DNA of 41,815 nucleotides from UBA2279 sp034399355 (GCA_034399355.1 JAXMMT010000033.1:1-41815); one strand, 5' to 3'; positions 1 to 8,484 are shown, counted from the stretch's first letter. Translations and numbers: made by a program. Notes: generated by a model not told the origin, from the sequence alone.

Positions 1-78
1 AGTCACGTGCTTGTGTTCGAAGGAGAGTCCTATCGGTTCCGTGAGAGCGCGGGACGGCTCACGAAACCGCGGAAATAG
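1..78 (+). CDS. istB: IstB-type transposition helper, C-terminal end (partial)
   Basis: An open frame enters from the left edge and stops at TAG 76-78. Its 25 residues contain LVFEGESYRFRES, which resembles the usual C-terminal tail of IstB-like AAA+ ATPases (hydrophobic strand, then GxSYRxRE). IstB is the ATPase helper of IS21-family transposition and acts with the IstA transposase, which would lie further left. The fragment is immediately followed by IS21-like terminal repeats, which supports the call. Only the tail is visible, so completeness cannot be judged. Confidence 0.7.
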   Translation, partial: SHVLVFEGESYRFRESAGRLTKPRK

Positions 79-139
79 ACAAGCTTGGGGTGGTCAACTT
101 TTCGGTGATCGAAGTGGTCAACTTTTCGATGGACAAACA
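79..139 (+). mobile_element. Right end of an IS21-family insertion sequence
   Basis: Two perfect 15-bp direct copies of GTGGTCAACTTTTCG lie at 90-104 and 114-128 with a 24-bp period, directly after the istB stop. Multiple terminal repeats of this kind are typical of IS21-family ends. The outer end should be a 5'-TG...CA-3' terminus somewhere around 131-139, where the reverse complement reads TGTTTGTCC. The left end and the target duplication are outside the window, so the exact boundary is uncertain. Confidence 0.7.
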
Positions 140-756
140 CAAACGAACGACAACTCGCAGAAGACCACATCGACTAATGACTGTAACGTACGTCGGCCTC
201 CGGCGAGGACCTCGTACTCAGCGCCCTCTACATCGATCTTGATCAAGTCGATATGCGCGATTCCCTGCTCCGCTACGAAATCGTCTAGGCGCACCAGTTC
301 TATGTCTTCTGCCCCGGATTCTTGTATGTGTGGGTTCATCTCGTGGTACTCAGGCGTTATTCCGAACAACGAGTTCGCTCCATGGTGCGAGGTCACGTGA
401 AGCGTGCGCGTGCATTCCTCGCTGTAGAACCCGTGGTTGAAGAGCCGCACGCGATCGCGCTGTGGCGAGTCCATGACTCGCTCGCGCAGTTGCTGGAAGG
501 TAGGGCTGCAGGGCTCAAAGGCAAAAATCGTGGCCTGCGGGAAGACTTCGAGCATCATGAAAGTCATGTCTCCGACATTCGCACCGATGTCGAAGATCGT
601 GGAGATCCCTGGATCGACGCGGCTGAGTGCATACCTGAGCTCCTCCGCTCCGCCGCCAACACCCACGTTTGACCGAACGTAGTCCTTGACTCGGTCTTTG
701 AATCCCCGGGGAAGCGCACGGAGAAGAATCCGTCGCAGCATAGTCTGATCTCCCAT
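118..756 (-). pseudogene. FkbM-family methyltransferase, C-terminus truncated by the IS21 element
   Basis: FkbM-family SAM-dependent O-methyltransferases methylate sugars or small molecules. The SAM-binding motif FDIGANVGD is at residues 55-63 and the family motif IDVEGAE at 174-180. The family normally continues roughly 50 residues after the strand seen here as VVFCELSF, but this frame runs into the insertion-sequence end and stops after VCVCPSKS, residues encoded wholly or partly by the IS terminus. The ATG at 756 is chosen because GGGAG lies 8 nt upstream; a TTG at 792 is also in frame. The gene would have belonged to the polysaccharide cluster as a decorating enzyme. Loss of the C-terminus probably inactivates it. 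Confidence 0.8.
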
Positions 757-831
757 CCCGTATACTCCCTTACCAGCAAAAGTGAAAAGCAACTGGGCTG
801 GCCGAAACCCTGTGCACCGACGCCATCCGCA

Positions 832-2010
832 TCACACCCTCGCCGGCGATGTGCCGCAATGAAGGCACTCGAGAAGTGTACTCGTAAGGACCTCCACGAA
901 TCGCTCCTGGCTGAAGCGAGCGGCCTGCGGTGACCGTACGAACGCGGTCGCCGCTTCTAGATACTGCTCAGCCGTCTCGGCGCTCATGGACCGCAGAAAT
1001 CGCTCCAGACTGCGCATGTTTTCGAACTCCCTTGCATCGATGAAACATTCGGGCGGAATAGACTCGGCCACATCGGGCGCACCGAGGTAGACGGGTATGC
1101 TCCCTGCGGCGAAACAGTCGAAGATCTTCTCAGTGATGTATCCGGGAAACGACGTATTCTCGTAGCACAACGAAAACTTGTACTCGCTAAGAACGTCGAG
1201 CTTCTCTAGCGGATCAATCTCCCCGCGATATGCCTTCCGGACGGCGCGCGACTGCTGTGGACTGCGAATGTACTCGTTTGATGACCAGCCCCGTCCGTAC
1301 AAATCGAAGTCACGGCAAGCCGAGAAGTGCTCAATCGCTCGCATGCGGTCCACGTAGAGTTCCGTCCTGAACCAAGAGTCGGAGTAGCGGAGGATTACTG
1401 TTTCTGCCTTCGTCAGGAGTCTTCGAATGAACGACCGCGGATGCCGGAGGCCGAACATGGGACTCGGCCAGGCGTACACGCGCTTGTTGCTGCTAATCAT
1501 CGTCAGGAAGCCTCGCTCTGGCCAAGGCCTTCCTTGCTCAACGCTCCCGAGATTGGGGTAAGGCCACGAGATATCATGGAAGGTGGCACCGCCCGTTGCG
1601 CGAGCACGAGTTCCGGGGTAGAGGAACACATGGTCGAACCGCTCCGAGATACTGCGAATCGACCTGTAGAAGGACCTATCGACAATGGGGGATTCGAGGG
1701 AAAGGCAAGCTACTGGAAGAATCCTTGGGTCTTGTAGCAGTCGCTCTGTGAAAGGAGTGCTTTCACTAGTCAACAGCGCAATAGGACCCTCGAACTCCAT
1801 GTCGGCAAGATAGATGTCAGCGGTGACCGACTCGACTTCTCGCTTGCGAAGGTTCTCAGCCAGCCTCGCGCCAGCCTCCGCGCCCGGATATCTCCGGGCA
1901 TGTTCAAGATCAAAAATGCGGTTCTCGAGAAACACCGGCGCCCCGATGTCGAAAACTACCAAACCGCGTATGTTCTGGATACTCATGCCAAGATACCCAT
2001 CACTTGCCAA
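832..2010 (-). CDS. Glycosyltransferase family 10 (fucosyltransferase-like)
   Basis: The 392-residue protein has the GT10 signature in its C-terminal half: YENTSFPGYITEKIFDCF at about 283-300, followed by AAGSIPVYLGAP. This is the alpha-1,3-fucosyltransferase nucleotide-binding motif. Such enzymes move L-fucose from GDP-fucose to an acceptor sugar at the cytoplasmic side of the membrane. The GDP-fucose genes gmd and fcl lie about 5 kb away in the same cluster, which fits this donor. The TTG start at 2010 is preferred because GGGAGG precedes it by 5 nt; it overlaps the previous gene by 11 bp. An ATG at 1986 is the alternative but lacks a clear ribosome site. Donor identity is inferred; other 6-deoxyhexoses are possible. 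Confidence 0.85.
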   Translation of the reverse strand: MASDGYLGMSIQNIRGLVVFDIGAPVFLENRIFDLEHARRYPGAEAGARLAENLRKREVESVTADIYLADMEFEGPIALLTSESTPFTERLLQDPRILPVACLSLESPIVDRSFYRSIRSISERFDHVFLYPGTRARATGGATFHDISWPYPNLGSVEQGRPWPERGFLTMISSNKRVYAWPSPMFGLRHPRSFIRRLLTKAETVILRYSDSWFRTELYVDRMRAIEHFSACRDFDLYGRGWSSNEYIRSPQQSRAVRKAYRGEIDPLEKLDVLSEYKFSLCYENTSFPGYITEKIFDCFAAGSIPVYLGAPDVAESIPPECFIDAREFENMRSLERFLRSMSAETAEQYLEAATAFVRSPQAARFSQERFVEVLTSTLLECLHCGTSPARV

Positions 2011-3034
2011 GAATCCTCCCCACGATGCGCTTCATTCGCGCCACACCGTCGAGCAGTGAGGAATAGCCGCTCGGCCAAAGCAGCCGAACCCAGCTCCCCT
2101 TCGAGATATCCTTCAACCGCAGGACCCCCTCGGCCCTTGCCCTGCCAAGGAACTCCAGCCGTGTGGGTCGTTTCGCCGGTTGCAGTCTGGTGTAGGCGTG
2201 CGGTAGAAACGCAGCTGAGTGCTTCATGAACAGCTCCCGATCCTCAACGTTCACACTGACGTCTAGGGTGTCTCTGTATTCCTTCATGAGTTCAATCAGA
2301 ATCGAAAATGTCAAAGCTCCAGAATCCGAGTCCTGAGCTCCGTGAATGCGATACAACACGAGCGGCGACTTCGCGAGGGCACTCTTGCCGAGCCTAGCGA
2401 TGCTGAGAAGGTAGGGCCGGTCACCATACAGGTTGAAGCGCTCGAAGTCCACCTGCACACAATCTAGAACGCGGGTGCGATACATCACCGAGCTGAGAGC
2501 CGGTTCGGAACCTGAAAGGATGCCGCGCACGAAACCGGCGGCATCCGAATAGACGTCGTAAGCGGGCTCCACGGGGCACTCCCACAGGTCGAACGGTGGA
2601 GGAGTGCCATCTTTGAAGATGGCGCACTGAGTCGCAATGAACAGTATCTCAGCGTCCGCATCCATCTGCCGCAACTGCCACTCGAGCATGCGGGGGTGCA
2701 TGAGATCGTCGTCGTGGAAGACGGTCAGATACTCGGTGTCCCTATAGCGTGCCAGGGCAAGCCCAATGTTTCCCTCCGCTCCGAGATTGGTCTCGTTTCG
2801 CACGTATTCCAGGTTCATCTTGTCAACGTACTCCGCGATGACAACCGAATTGTCAGCAGTGCTGGCGTTGTCCTGGACGATGACCTTGAAGGAATCCTTC
2901 GCGCTTTGAGCCGCGATTGTGGCAAGGCTCTGTCGGAGGTAGTCCGGTCGCTCATACGTAGTGACGACGACCGTGAGACGCACCTCATCCACAGCAGCCC
3001 GAGCCCCGTTCTCAATCGATGTAATGTCGGTCAC
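2000..3034 (-). CDS. Glycosyltransferase family 2
   Basis: This is a 344-residue GT-A glycosyltransferase. It opens with the family-2 strand VRLTVVVTTYERPDYL (about residues 18-33) and carries the metal/nucleotide-binding DDD at about 108-110 in VFHDDDLMHP. It probably adds one sugar to the lipid-linked repeat unit. The frame is open back to 3103, but the GTG at 3034 is chosen: GGAAGGGG lies about 9 nt upstream, and the codons before it are relics of other genes, including a fragment similar to the end of the SDR gene at 8514-9479. The mini-ORF that follows that SDR gene begins MTDIAS, like VTDITS here, suggesting the GT2 gene once followed a similar gene. Acceptor and donor are unknown. Confidence 0.85.
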   Translation of the reverse strand: MTDITSIENGARAAVDEVRLTVVVTTYERPDYLRQSLATIAAQSAKDSFKVIVQDNASTADNSVVIAEYVDKMNLEYVRNETNLGAEGNIGLALARYRDTEYLTVFHDDDLMHPRMLEWQLRQMDADAEILFIATQCAIFKDGTPPPFDLWECPVEPAYDVYSDAAGFVRGILSGSEPALSSVMYRTRVLDCVQVDFERFNLYGDRPYLLSIARLGKSALAKSPLVLYRIHGAQDSDSGALTFSILIELMKEYRDTLDVSVNVEDRELFMKHSAAFLPHAYTRLQPAKRPTRLEFLGRARAEGVLRLKDISKGSWVRLLWPSGYSSLLDGVARMKRIVGRILGK

Positions 3035-3207
3035 GTAAGTGGTCCCCTTCCGATGCGGCAATCGAGCATCCGCACGCACGACGAGTTTCGAGGGGACGTG
3101 CATAACAGCTGGTCCGAACCGATGAACCCGTCGAATCCTGCGACGGTAACCCTCTTGTCACGCAATTCCACGTCGACTGTACCATTCGCGTTACGAGCGC
3201 TGCGCAT
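3031..3207 (-). pseudogene. Relic: SDR N-terminus joined to pieces of yerE-like and yerF-like genes
   Basis: An ATG at 3207 with AGGAAG 5 nt upstream begins a frame whose residues 17-31 read RDKRVTVAGFDGFIG, a nucleotide-binding N-terminus of an extended SDR (GxDGFIG). The homology then stops. Positions 3069-3116 match the yerE-like gene at about 10225-10273, in the PSKLVVRAD codons. Positions 3022-3072 match the end of the yerF-like gene at 8505-8554. The two matches overlap by a few bases. The product would be a 58-residue nonsense fusion, so this is a recombination scar, not a working gene. Confidence 0.7.
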
Positions 3208-3214
3208 TGACTTC

Positions 3215-4087
3215 CTACTCGTACTCCGCCCACTCCTCCACCAGCGCCTCAAGCATCTCGTCCCAGCTCGGCGGCATCCAGCCCGTGCGCTCCCGGAAGC
3301 GGCTGCTGTCGAGTGAGCGGTCGATCACGAGCTCGTCTGACGGCTCGATCTGCACATCCCAACCCAAGTACTCGGCGAGCTTCGTCAGTAACGTGAACTT
3401 GTCGATGGGCTCGGCTGACACGTGCCATAGTCCAGAGAGCGCCTTGTCGGGCATCACTACATCGCGGATGACTTCCGTAAGCACACGCGTTGTGAGCCCA
3501 CTGAAGACCGCCTTCGTGAAACCCTTGAGCTGCTCCGCTCGATGCGCCGCGAACCAGCCGACAAGCCCCGTGGGCTCGCCGAGCTGCCACCCGATGATCG
3601 ACGTGCGCAGCGTGATAGCGTTCTCGCGGTCGGTGACCTCACCAAGCAGCTTGGAGCGGCCGTAAAGGTCGAACGCGTCGGGCACGTCACCTTCACGATA
3701 TCCCCCGCGTGAGCCGCTGAAGACGCAGTCGGTGCTCACGTGCACCATGCGCGCCTCGACTCGCTCACACGCGTCCGCAAGAACATGCGGCCAGAGGCTG
3801 TTGATGGCGATCGACGGGACCGCCGCCTTCGCATCGGCACGCTGCTTCACGATGCCCACGGCGTTGATGACGAGGTCGGGTCTCACGCACTCGAGAAGCG
3901 CGTATGCCCCCTCCTGGTCGGTAGCGTCCAGCCCGCCAAGCATCCGCTCGGCTGGCACGCCCAAGTCCGACAGCGTCTCGGGCTTGCGACACGCGCCCCA
4001 GACCTCGAAGTCCGGCGCAAGCACGCGAATCGCCTCATGCCCAAGCATGCCGCTCGCGCCCACTACCAGGATGCGGCTCCCGCTCAC
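3215..4087 (-). CDS. RmlD-like NDP-sugar 4-ketoreductase (SDR)
   Basis: This 290-residue extended SDR has GASGMLG at residues 10-16, HVSTDCVFSG near 116-125 and the catalytic Y142/K146 in LYGRSK. That is the pattern of dTDP-4-dehydrorhamnose reductases. Genes of this type sit between a WbjB-like dehydratase and a WecB-like 2-epimerase in UDP-N-acetyl-L-fucosamine and UDP-N-acetyl-L-quinovosamine pathways, exactly as here, so it probably reduces a UDP-2-acetamido-4-keto-6-deoxyhexose. The frame runs back to 4240, but the GTG at 4087 overlaps the previous stop as GTGA and fits the domain start. The cupin domain found in CapF-type reductases is absent. Confidence 0.85.
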   Translation of the reverse strand: MSGSRILVVGASGMLGHEAIRVLAPDFEVWGACRKPETLSDLGVPAERMLGGLDATDQEGAYALLECVRPDLVINAVGIVKQRADAKAAVPSIAINSLWPHVLADACERVEARMVHVSTDCVFSGSRGGYREGDVPDAFDLYGRSKLLGEVTDRENAITLRTSIIGWQLGEPTGLVGWFAAHRAEQLKGFTKAVFSGLTTRVLTEVIRDVVMPDKALSGLWHVSAEPIDKFTLLTKLAEYLGWDVQIEPSDELVIDRSLDSSRFRERTGWMPPSWDEMLEALVEEWAEYE

Positions 4088-5160
4088 GCGATTCCCAGCA
4101 CGATGCGCCCGACCACATCGGAGACGTTGGTGGCGAGGTACTCTGCCGGCGGCGTCCAGCTGCCCGCCGAGCGCACGGCGACATCGATTGCGGGCAGAAT
4201 CCGCTCGGCCTCGACGCCGGCGAGTAGGTTGCTCCCGCACTCGATGGTCTCGGGACGCTCGGTCACATCACGCATCGTGACGGTGGGTACGCCGAAGATA
4301 CAGCACTCCTCTTGCACGGTGCCGCTGTCGGAAAGCACGCAGAACGCCTCTTTCTCCAGGCGAACGAAATCAAAGAGCCCCATCGGGGGCACGAAGGTGA
4401 CCTTACCCTCTGCCACGCCGAACTGCTGCATTTTATCGGCAGTCCGCGGGTGTAGCGACGCCAGTGCGGGCATGCCGTACTTCTCGGCGGCAGCGTTGAG
4501 CGCCTCGACTAATGAAGCGAGCCGAACCGGGTCGTCCACTGTCTCGGCCCGGTGAGCCGTGACGAGGAAGTACTTGCCCGGCTTCACGCCGAACTCGGTG
4601 AACGGGTCGGCGACGGCGATTTGTGGCGCGTAGTGGTCGAGCACCTCTTTGATCGGGTTCCCGGTCACGTAGATACGCTGACGCGCGATGCCTTCGCGCA
4701 CAAGGTTCTCGGCGCTCCGGTACGTGTACGGCATGAGCACCGAGCTGCAGTGATCGATGACACGACGGTTGACCTCTTCGGGCACGCGGTCGTCGAAGCA
4801 ACGGTTTCCCGCCTCCATGTGGCACACACGGATACCCATGCGCTTGGCTACGAACGCCGCGATGCCGGTGTTGGTATCGCCGAGGATGAGGACGGTGTCG
4901 GGCTTCTCGGCCAGGAAGAGCTCTTCGCTCTTCGTCAGTATCTGGCCGATCTGGTCGCCAAAGCCCTTGCCGCGCACGCCCATGTACACATCGGGCTCGC
5001 GCACGCCGAGCTCGCGGAAGAACATGCCGCTCAGGCGATCATCGTAGTTCTGACCGGTGTGCACCAGCATGTGGTCGCATGTCTCGTCGAGGACTTCGAT
5101 GACGCGCGACAGGCGGATGATCTCCGGACGCGTGCCAAGTAGTGTGATGACCTTCGGCAT
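4084..5160 (-). CDS. wecB: Non-hydrolysing UDP-N-acetylglucosamine 2-epimerase family enzyme
   Basis: The protein is 358 residues. The N-terminus has GTRPEIIRL (9-17) and the middle has the conserved HTGQNYD and DTNTG motifs. The second half has TAHRAETVD and SDSGTVQEE, the UDP-binding region of the WecB/FnlC fold. In the family it inverts C2 of a UDP-HexNAc. Beside the dehydratase and reductase on either side, the likely role is the last step to UDP-L-FucNAc or UDP-L-QuiNAc rather than UDP-ManNAc. GGAGG precedes the ATG by 7 nt, and the start abuts the stop of the upstream gene (TAAATG), so the three genes form a tight operon. Confidence 0.9.
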   Translation of the reverse strand: MPKVITLLGTRPEIIRLSRVIEVLDETCDHMLVHTGQNYDDRLSGMFFRELGVREPDVYMGVRGKGFGDQIGQILTKSEELFLAEKPDTVLILGDTNTGIAAFVAKRMGIRVCHMEAGNRCFDDRVPEEVNRRVIDHCSSVLMPYTYRSAENLVREGIARQRIYVTGNPIKEVLDHYAPQIAVADPFTEFGVKPGKYFLVTAHRAETVDDPVRLASLVEALNAAAEKYGMPALASLHPRTADKMQQFGVAEGKVTFVPPMGLFDFVRLEKEAFCVLSDSGTVQEECCIFGVPTVTMRDVTERPETIECGSNLLAGVEAERILPAIDVAVRSAGSWTPPAEYLATNVSDVVGRIVLGIA

Positions 5161-6216
5161 TTATGCCTCCAGGTAGCTCTCGCCGATGACCTCGGGAATT
5201 TTGTCCTCCAGGAATCGCGCCAACTCCTCGGTGCTCATCAGGACCTTGTCGGAGCTGTACTTGCCGTCCAGCGCCGGTTCATCCACCGGGCTCGCGAGTT
5301 CGGGCAACATCGGGCGGAGCGCAAAGTAGCCCTCATAGCCGAAGACGGTGCGCGTGGCCTCCTCCTCGGACAGAAGCGCCTCATGGATCTTCTCGCCGGG
5401 TCGAATCCCGGTAATCACCATCTTGATATCCCGATCGCCGATCAGGCATGCCGCAAGATCGGTCATCTTTGCGCTGGGGCACCGTGGGATGTAGGTCTCT
5501 CCGGGAGCAGCTGCGCGGACGGCGGCGAAGATGGTGTCGACTGCATCGTCCAATGTGAGCAGGAAGCGGGTCATCTCCGGAGTGGTAATCGTCACCGGAC
5601 CGCCAGCGGCTATCTGGTCCAGGAAGAGCGGCACGACCGACCCGCGTGACGCAAGCACGTTACCGTAGCGAGCGGCAATGAAGCGTGTGTTCGGCGCGCG
5701 AAGGTTGCCATCGATGTAGACGCGCTCCTGAATCGCCTTCGTCATGCCCATCACGTTCACGGGCTTACAGGCCTTGTCGGTCGAGATTCCCACGACCGTC
5801 TCAACGGGCAGGTCGTGCTCGGCGATCGCGCGCACGAGGTTCTCAGCACCGCCGATATTGGTGCGACAGGCCTCCCATGGGTAGTACTCGCAACTTGGCA
5901 CCTGCTTGAGCGCTGCGGCGGCGAACACGACATCAGCGTTGCGAACCGCACGCACCACGCTCGCGTAATCGCGCACATCACCGATGATGAACCTGAGCGC
6001 CTGTCGCGAGTTCTCGAAGATGACCTCGTCAGTCGCGGTACACCGCTGCATGAAATCAAGGCGCATGTAGTGCTGCTTCGCCTCGTCACGCGAGAAGACG
6101 GTCACACTCTCCGGAACGCCCTCCGAGCCTGACAGCAAGCGTCGCGTAAGCACCTGACCCAGCGAGCCGGTGCCACCCGTGACAAGAATGCGCTTACCTT
6201 CATACAGCCTGGCCAT
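5161..6216 (-). CDS. WbjB/CapE-like UDP-GlcNAc 4,6-dehydratase/5-epimerase
   Basis: This 351-residue SDR of the polysaccharide biosynthesis (CapD-like) family has GGTGSLG at 14-20, SRDEAKQHYMR after the second strand and STDKACKPVNVMGMTK. The catalytic Tyr-x3-Lys is replaced by Met-x3-Lys, as in WbjB/PseB-type enzymes. It is expected to dehydrate and epimerise UDP-GlcNAc as the first step of the module. The ATG at 6216 is preferred because GGAGG is 4 nt upstream and the motif spacing is normal; a GTG at 6249 would add 11 residues. UDP-L-FucNAc versus UDP-L-QuiNAc cannot be decided from sequence. Confidence 0.88.
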   Translation of the reverse strand: MARLYEGKRILVTGGTGSLGQVLTRRLLSGSEGVPESVTVFSRDEAKQHYMRLDFMQRCTATDEVIFENSRQALRFIIGDVRDYASVVRAVRNADVVFAAAALKQVPSCEYYPWEACRTNIGGAENLVRAIAEHDLPVETVVGISTDKACKPVNVMGMTKAIQERVYIDGNLRAPNTRFIAARYGNVLASRGSVVPLFLDQIAAGGPVTITTPEMTRFLLTLDDAVDTIFAAVRAAAPGETYIPRCPSAKMTDLAACLIGDRDIKMVITGIRPGEKIHEALLSEEEATRTVFGYEGYFALRPMLPELASPVDEPALDGKYSSDKVLMSTEELARFLEDKIPEVIGESYLEA

Positions 6217-6377
6217 ACGACCTCCGCTCGGCAGTACTGGAGTGGACACAACTGGCTCTTCGCCACTCTAAATACTCTAGCAAGAACAAACCCACTCGAC
6301 ATGATACTGGCATTTGAGTTGGAGTTGATTCGGACTGTTCAGTCGCTCAATCTCCTGTTCCGGCGTTTCGCTCACGT

Positions 6378-7325
6378 TCACTCGCACCCCACCCCATGTG
6401 CCTCCCACCATGCGACCGTGCGCTCGATGCCTTCTTCGAACGGTACGCATGCTTCCCAGCCGAAGTACTCCTTGGCGCGACTCACATCAAGACAGCGACG
6501 CGGCTGGCCATTAGGCTTGCTCGCGTCCCACACGAGATCGCCTTCGAAACCCGTCTTTTCAGCGATCGACTCCGCCAGGTCTTTGATGGATATCTCCATG
6601 CCTGATCCCAGGTTCACGGGCTCGGGTCCGTCGTAGCGCTCGGCAGCATCCAGGATGCCCTTCGCGCAGTCCTCCACGTAGAGGAACTCACGAGTGGGCG
6701 AGCCGTCACCCCACAGCACTACCTTGGTCTCTCCCGCATCGCGCGCAGCAACCATCTTGCGAATCATCGCCGGAATCACGTGACCCGTCTCCAGGTCAAA
6801 GTTGTCTCGAGGCCCATACAGGTTCACCGGCAGCAGGAAGATGCCGTTGAAACCGTACTGCGCGCGATAGCCCTGCAGCTGCACGAGCATCCCCTTCTTG
6901 GCGATACCATATGGAGCGTTCGTCTCCTCCGGATAACCGTTCCAAAGCTCCTCTTCGCGAAAGGGGATCGGCGTGAACTTGGGATAGGAACAGATGGTGC
7001 CTAGCGCTACGAACTTGTCAACACCACGCAGTCGTGCCTGCTCGATAAGCTGATAGCCCATCATGGCATTGGCATAGAAGAAGCGTCCCGGATTGGCCCG
7101 GTTCGCCCCAATGCCTCCCACTTCGGCCGCGAGGTGGAGAACGATGTCGGGACGTGCGTCATCCAAGCATCGCGTCACGCCGTCGTGCGTGGTCAGGTCG
7201 TAGTCTGCAGAACGCGGCACGAAAACGTCCGTGCCGCCCCTGCGCTCGAGCTCCTCGAGCATGGAGGAGCCCAGGAACCCGGCACCGCCCGTAACGCAGA
7301 TTCTCTTGCTGGACCAGTAACTCAT
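6378..7325 (-). CDS. fcl: GDP-L-fucose synthase
   Basis: The 315-residue SDR has GGAGFLG at 13-19 and the family motifs AAEVGGIGANRANP and catalytic Y139/K143 in NAPYGIAKK. GDP-L-fucose synthase epimerises and reduces GDP-4-keto-6-deoxymannose to GDP-L-fucose using NADPH. Length and motifs match Fcl/WcaG throughout. It overlaps gmd by 4 bp (ATGA), so the two steps are translationally coupled. The product is the presumed donor for the GT10 enzyme at 832-2010. The 161 bp downstream, before the UDP-HexNAc module, show no gene. Confidence 0.95.
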   Translation of the reverse strand: MSYWSSKRICVTGGAGFLGSSMLEELERRGGTDVFVPRSADYDLTTHDGVTRCLDDARPDIVLHLAAEVGGIGANRANPGRFFYANAMMGYQLIEQARLRGVDKFVALGTICSYPKFTPIPFREEELWNGYPEETNAPYGIAKKGMLVQLQGYRAQYGFNGIFLLPVNLYGPRDNFDLETGHVIPAMIRKMVAARDAGETKVVLWGDGSPTREFLYVEDCAKGILDAAERYDGPEPVNLGSGMEISIKDLAESIAEKTGFEGDLVWDASKPNGQPRRCLDVSRAKEYFGWEACVPFEEGIERTVAWWEAHGVGCE

Positions 7326-8299
7326 ACAGGATCCGCCTCCGTTGCCAGACGTTCAATGTCCGCATCGACCATCATAGTCACGAGATCCTCGAAACCCACC
7401 TGCGGCTCCCAACCAAGCTTCTCACGAGCTTTAGTCGAGTCGCCCAACAGGATGTTGACCTCGGCCGGACGATAGTACTTGGGATCGGTGACCACGTACT
7501 TCTCGTAGTCGAGACCCACATGCCTAAAAGCAATCTCACAGAATTCACGTACGCTGTGAGCGTGGCCCATGGCGATGACGTAGTCGTCCGGTTCGTCCTG
7601 CTGGAGCATAAGCCACATCGCGCGTGCCGAATCACCAGCAAACCCCCAGTCACGCTTGGCTTCAAGGTTGCCGAGGCGTAGCTCATCAATCATTCCCAGC
7701 TTGATACGAGCCACACCATCAGTAATCTTGCGCGTAACGAAGTGTAGTCCCCTGCGTGGAGACTCGTGATTGAACAGGATTCCGTTGCTGGCATGCATAT
7801 CGTAGGACTCACGGTAGTTGACCGTAATCCAGTAGCCATATGCCTTGGCCACACCGTAGGGCGAGCGTGGATGGAACGCCGTGAGTTCGTTCTGCGGCGT
7901 TTCCCGCACCTTGCCGAACATCTCCGAGGTGGAAGCCTGGTAGAAACGTGTGTCAGGCTTGACGCGCCTGATGGCCTCGAGAATACGCAATGGTCCAAGC
8001 GCATTGAACTCGGCAGTGAGCAAGGGTTGGCGGAACGAGGTCGGAACAAAGGACTGAGCCGCGAGATTGTAGAGTTCGTCCGGACCCACAGCTTCAATCA
8101 CGTCGAGCAGGCTGTACTCGTCGAGTAGATCAGCTTCTACGAGTGTGATGTGGGGGAGAATGTGCTCGATACGTCCGTAGTTCTCCAGCGAGATCCTGCG
8201 GACCATGCCGAAGACATCGTACCCCTTGTCCAGCAGTAGCTCGGCAAGATACGAGCCGTCCTGACCGGTGATGCCGGTGATCAGCGCTTTCCTCGTCAA
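7322..8299 (-). CDS. gmd: GDP-mannose 4,6-dehydratase
   Basis: This is a 325-residue protein with GITGQDGSYL at 9-18, STSEMFG at 123-129 and catalytic Y148/K152 in SPYGVAKAYG, all diagnostic for GMD. It converts GDP-D-mannose, supplied through manC in this cluster, to GDP-4-keto-6-deoxymannose for fcl. The start is TTG at 8299 with AAGGGG about 7 nt upstream. A second, diverged fragment of a gmd 3' end lies at 14449-14537. A TACAAT hexamer at 8328-8333 upstream may be a -10 element, but no good -35 is seen. Confidence 0.95.
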   Translation of the reverse strand: MTRKALITGITGQDGSYLAELLLDKGYDVFGMVRRISLENYGRIEHILPHITLVEADLLDEYSLLDVIEAVGPDELYNLAAQSFVPTSFRQPLLTAEFNALGPLRILEAIRRVKPDTRFYQASTSEMFGKVRETPQNELTAFHPRSPYGVAKAYGYWITVNYRESYDMHASNGILFNHESPRRGLHFVTRKITDGVARIKLGMIDELRLGNLEAKRDWGFAGDSARAMWLMLQQDEPDDYVIAMGHAHSVREFCEIAFRHVGLDYEKYVVTDPKYYRPAEVNILLGDSTKAREKLGWEPQVGFEDLVTMMVDADIERLATEADPV

Positions 8300-8327
8300 T
8301 TTGAAGCCCCTTCTGCTTGAAGAGACT

Positions 8328-8333
8328 ATTGTA
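8328..8333 (-). promoter_or_regulatory. Possible -10 element upstream of gmd
   Basis: TACAAT on the minus strand lies 28 bp before the gmd TTG start, in the 213-bp gap between modules. No -35 hexamer is recognisable at normal spacing, so this is only a candidate. Confidence 0.3.
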
Positions 8334-8356
8334 TCGGAATAGCCACTACTACCGCT

Positions 8357-8473
8357 CTACTCCCCGTATCCCTCGAACATCCGACCCCACTTGGTTTCCT
8401 CGCGCACCAGAATCGGAGTGTTTCCATCATGTCCTGTGGGCGTCACAATCGAGATAAGCCTGCGGTCCGCCAT
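8357..8473 (-). pseudogene. Short relic ORF with a GT2-like N-terminus
   Basis: This frame of 38 residues starts at ATG 8473 with AAGGA about 8 nt upstream, a proper ribosome site. It begins MADRRLISIVTPTG, the opening strand of a family-2 glycosyltransferase, and then continues with GNTPILVREETKWGRMFEG, which does not continue a GT2 fold. It looks like a glycosyltransferase gene reduced by an internal deletion to its start and an unrelated or C-terminal tail. A real small peptide cannot be excluded. Confidence 0.5.
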
Positions 8474-8484
8474 ACCAGCCGTCC

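Noticed and set aside
3034..3103. ATG at 3103 as the start of the GT2 gene
   Set aside because: The 23 extra codons are fragments of yerE-like and yerF-like genes, and the GTG at 3034 has its own ribosome site.
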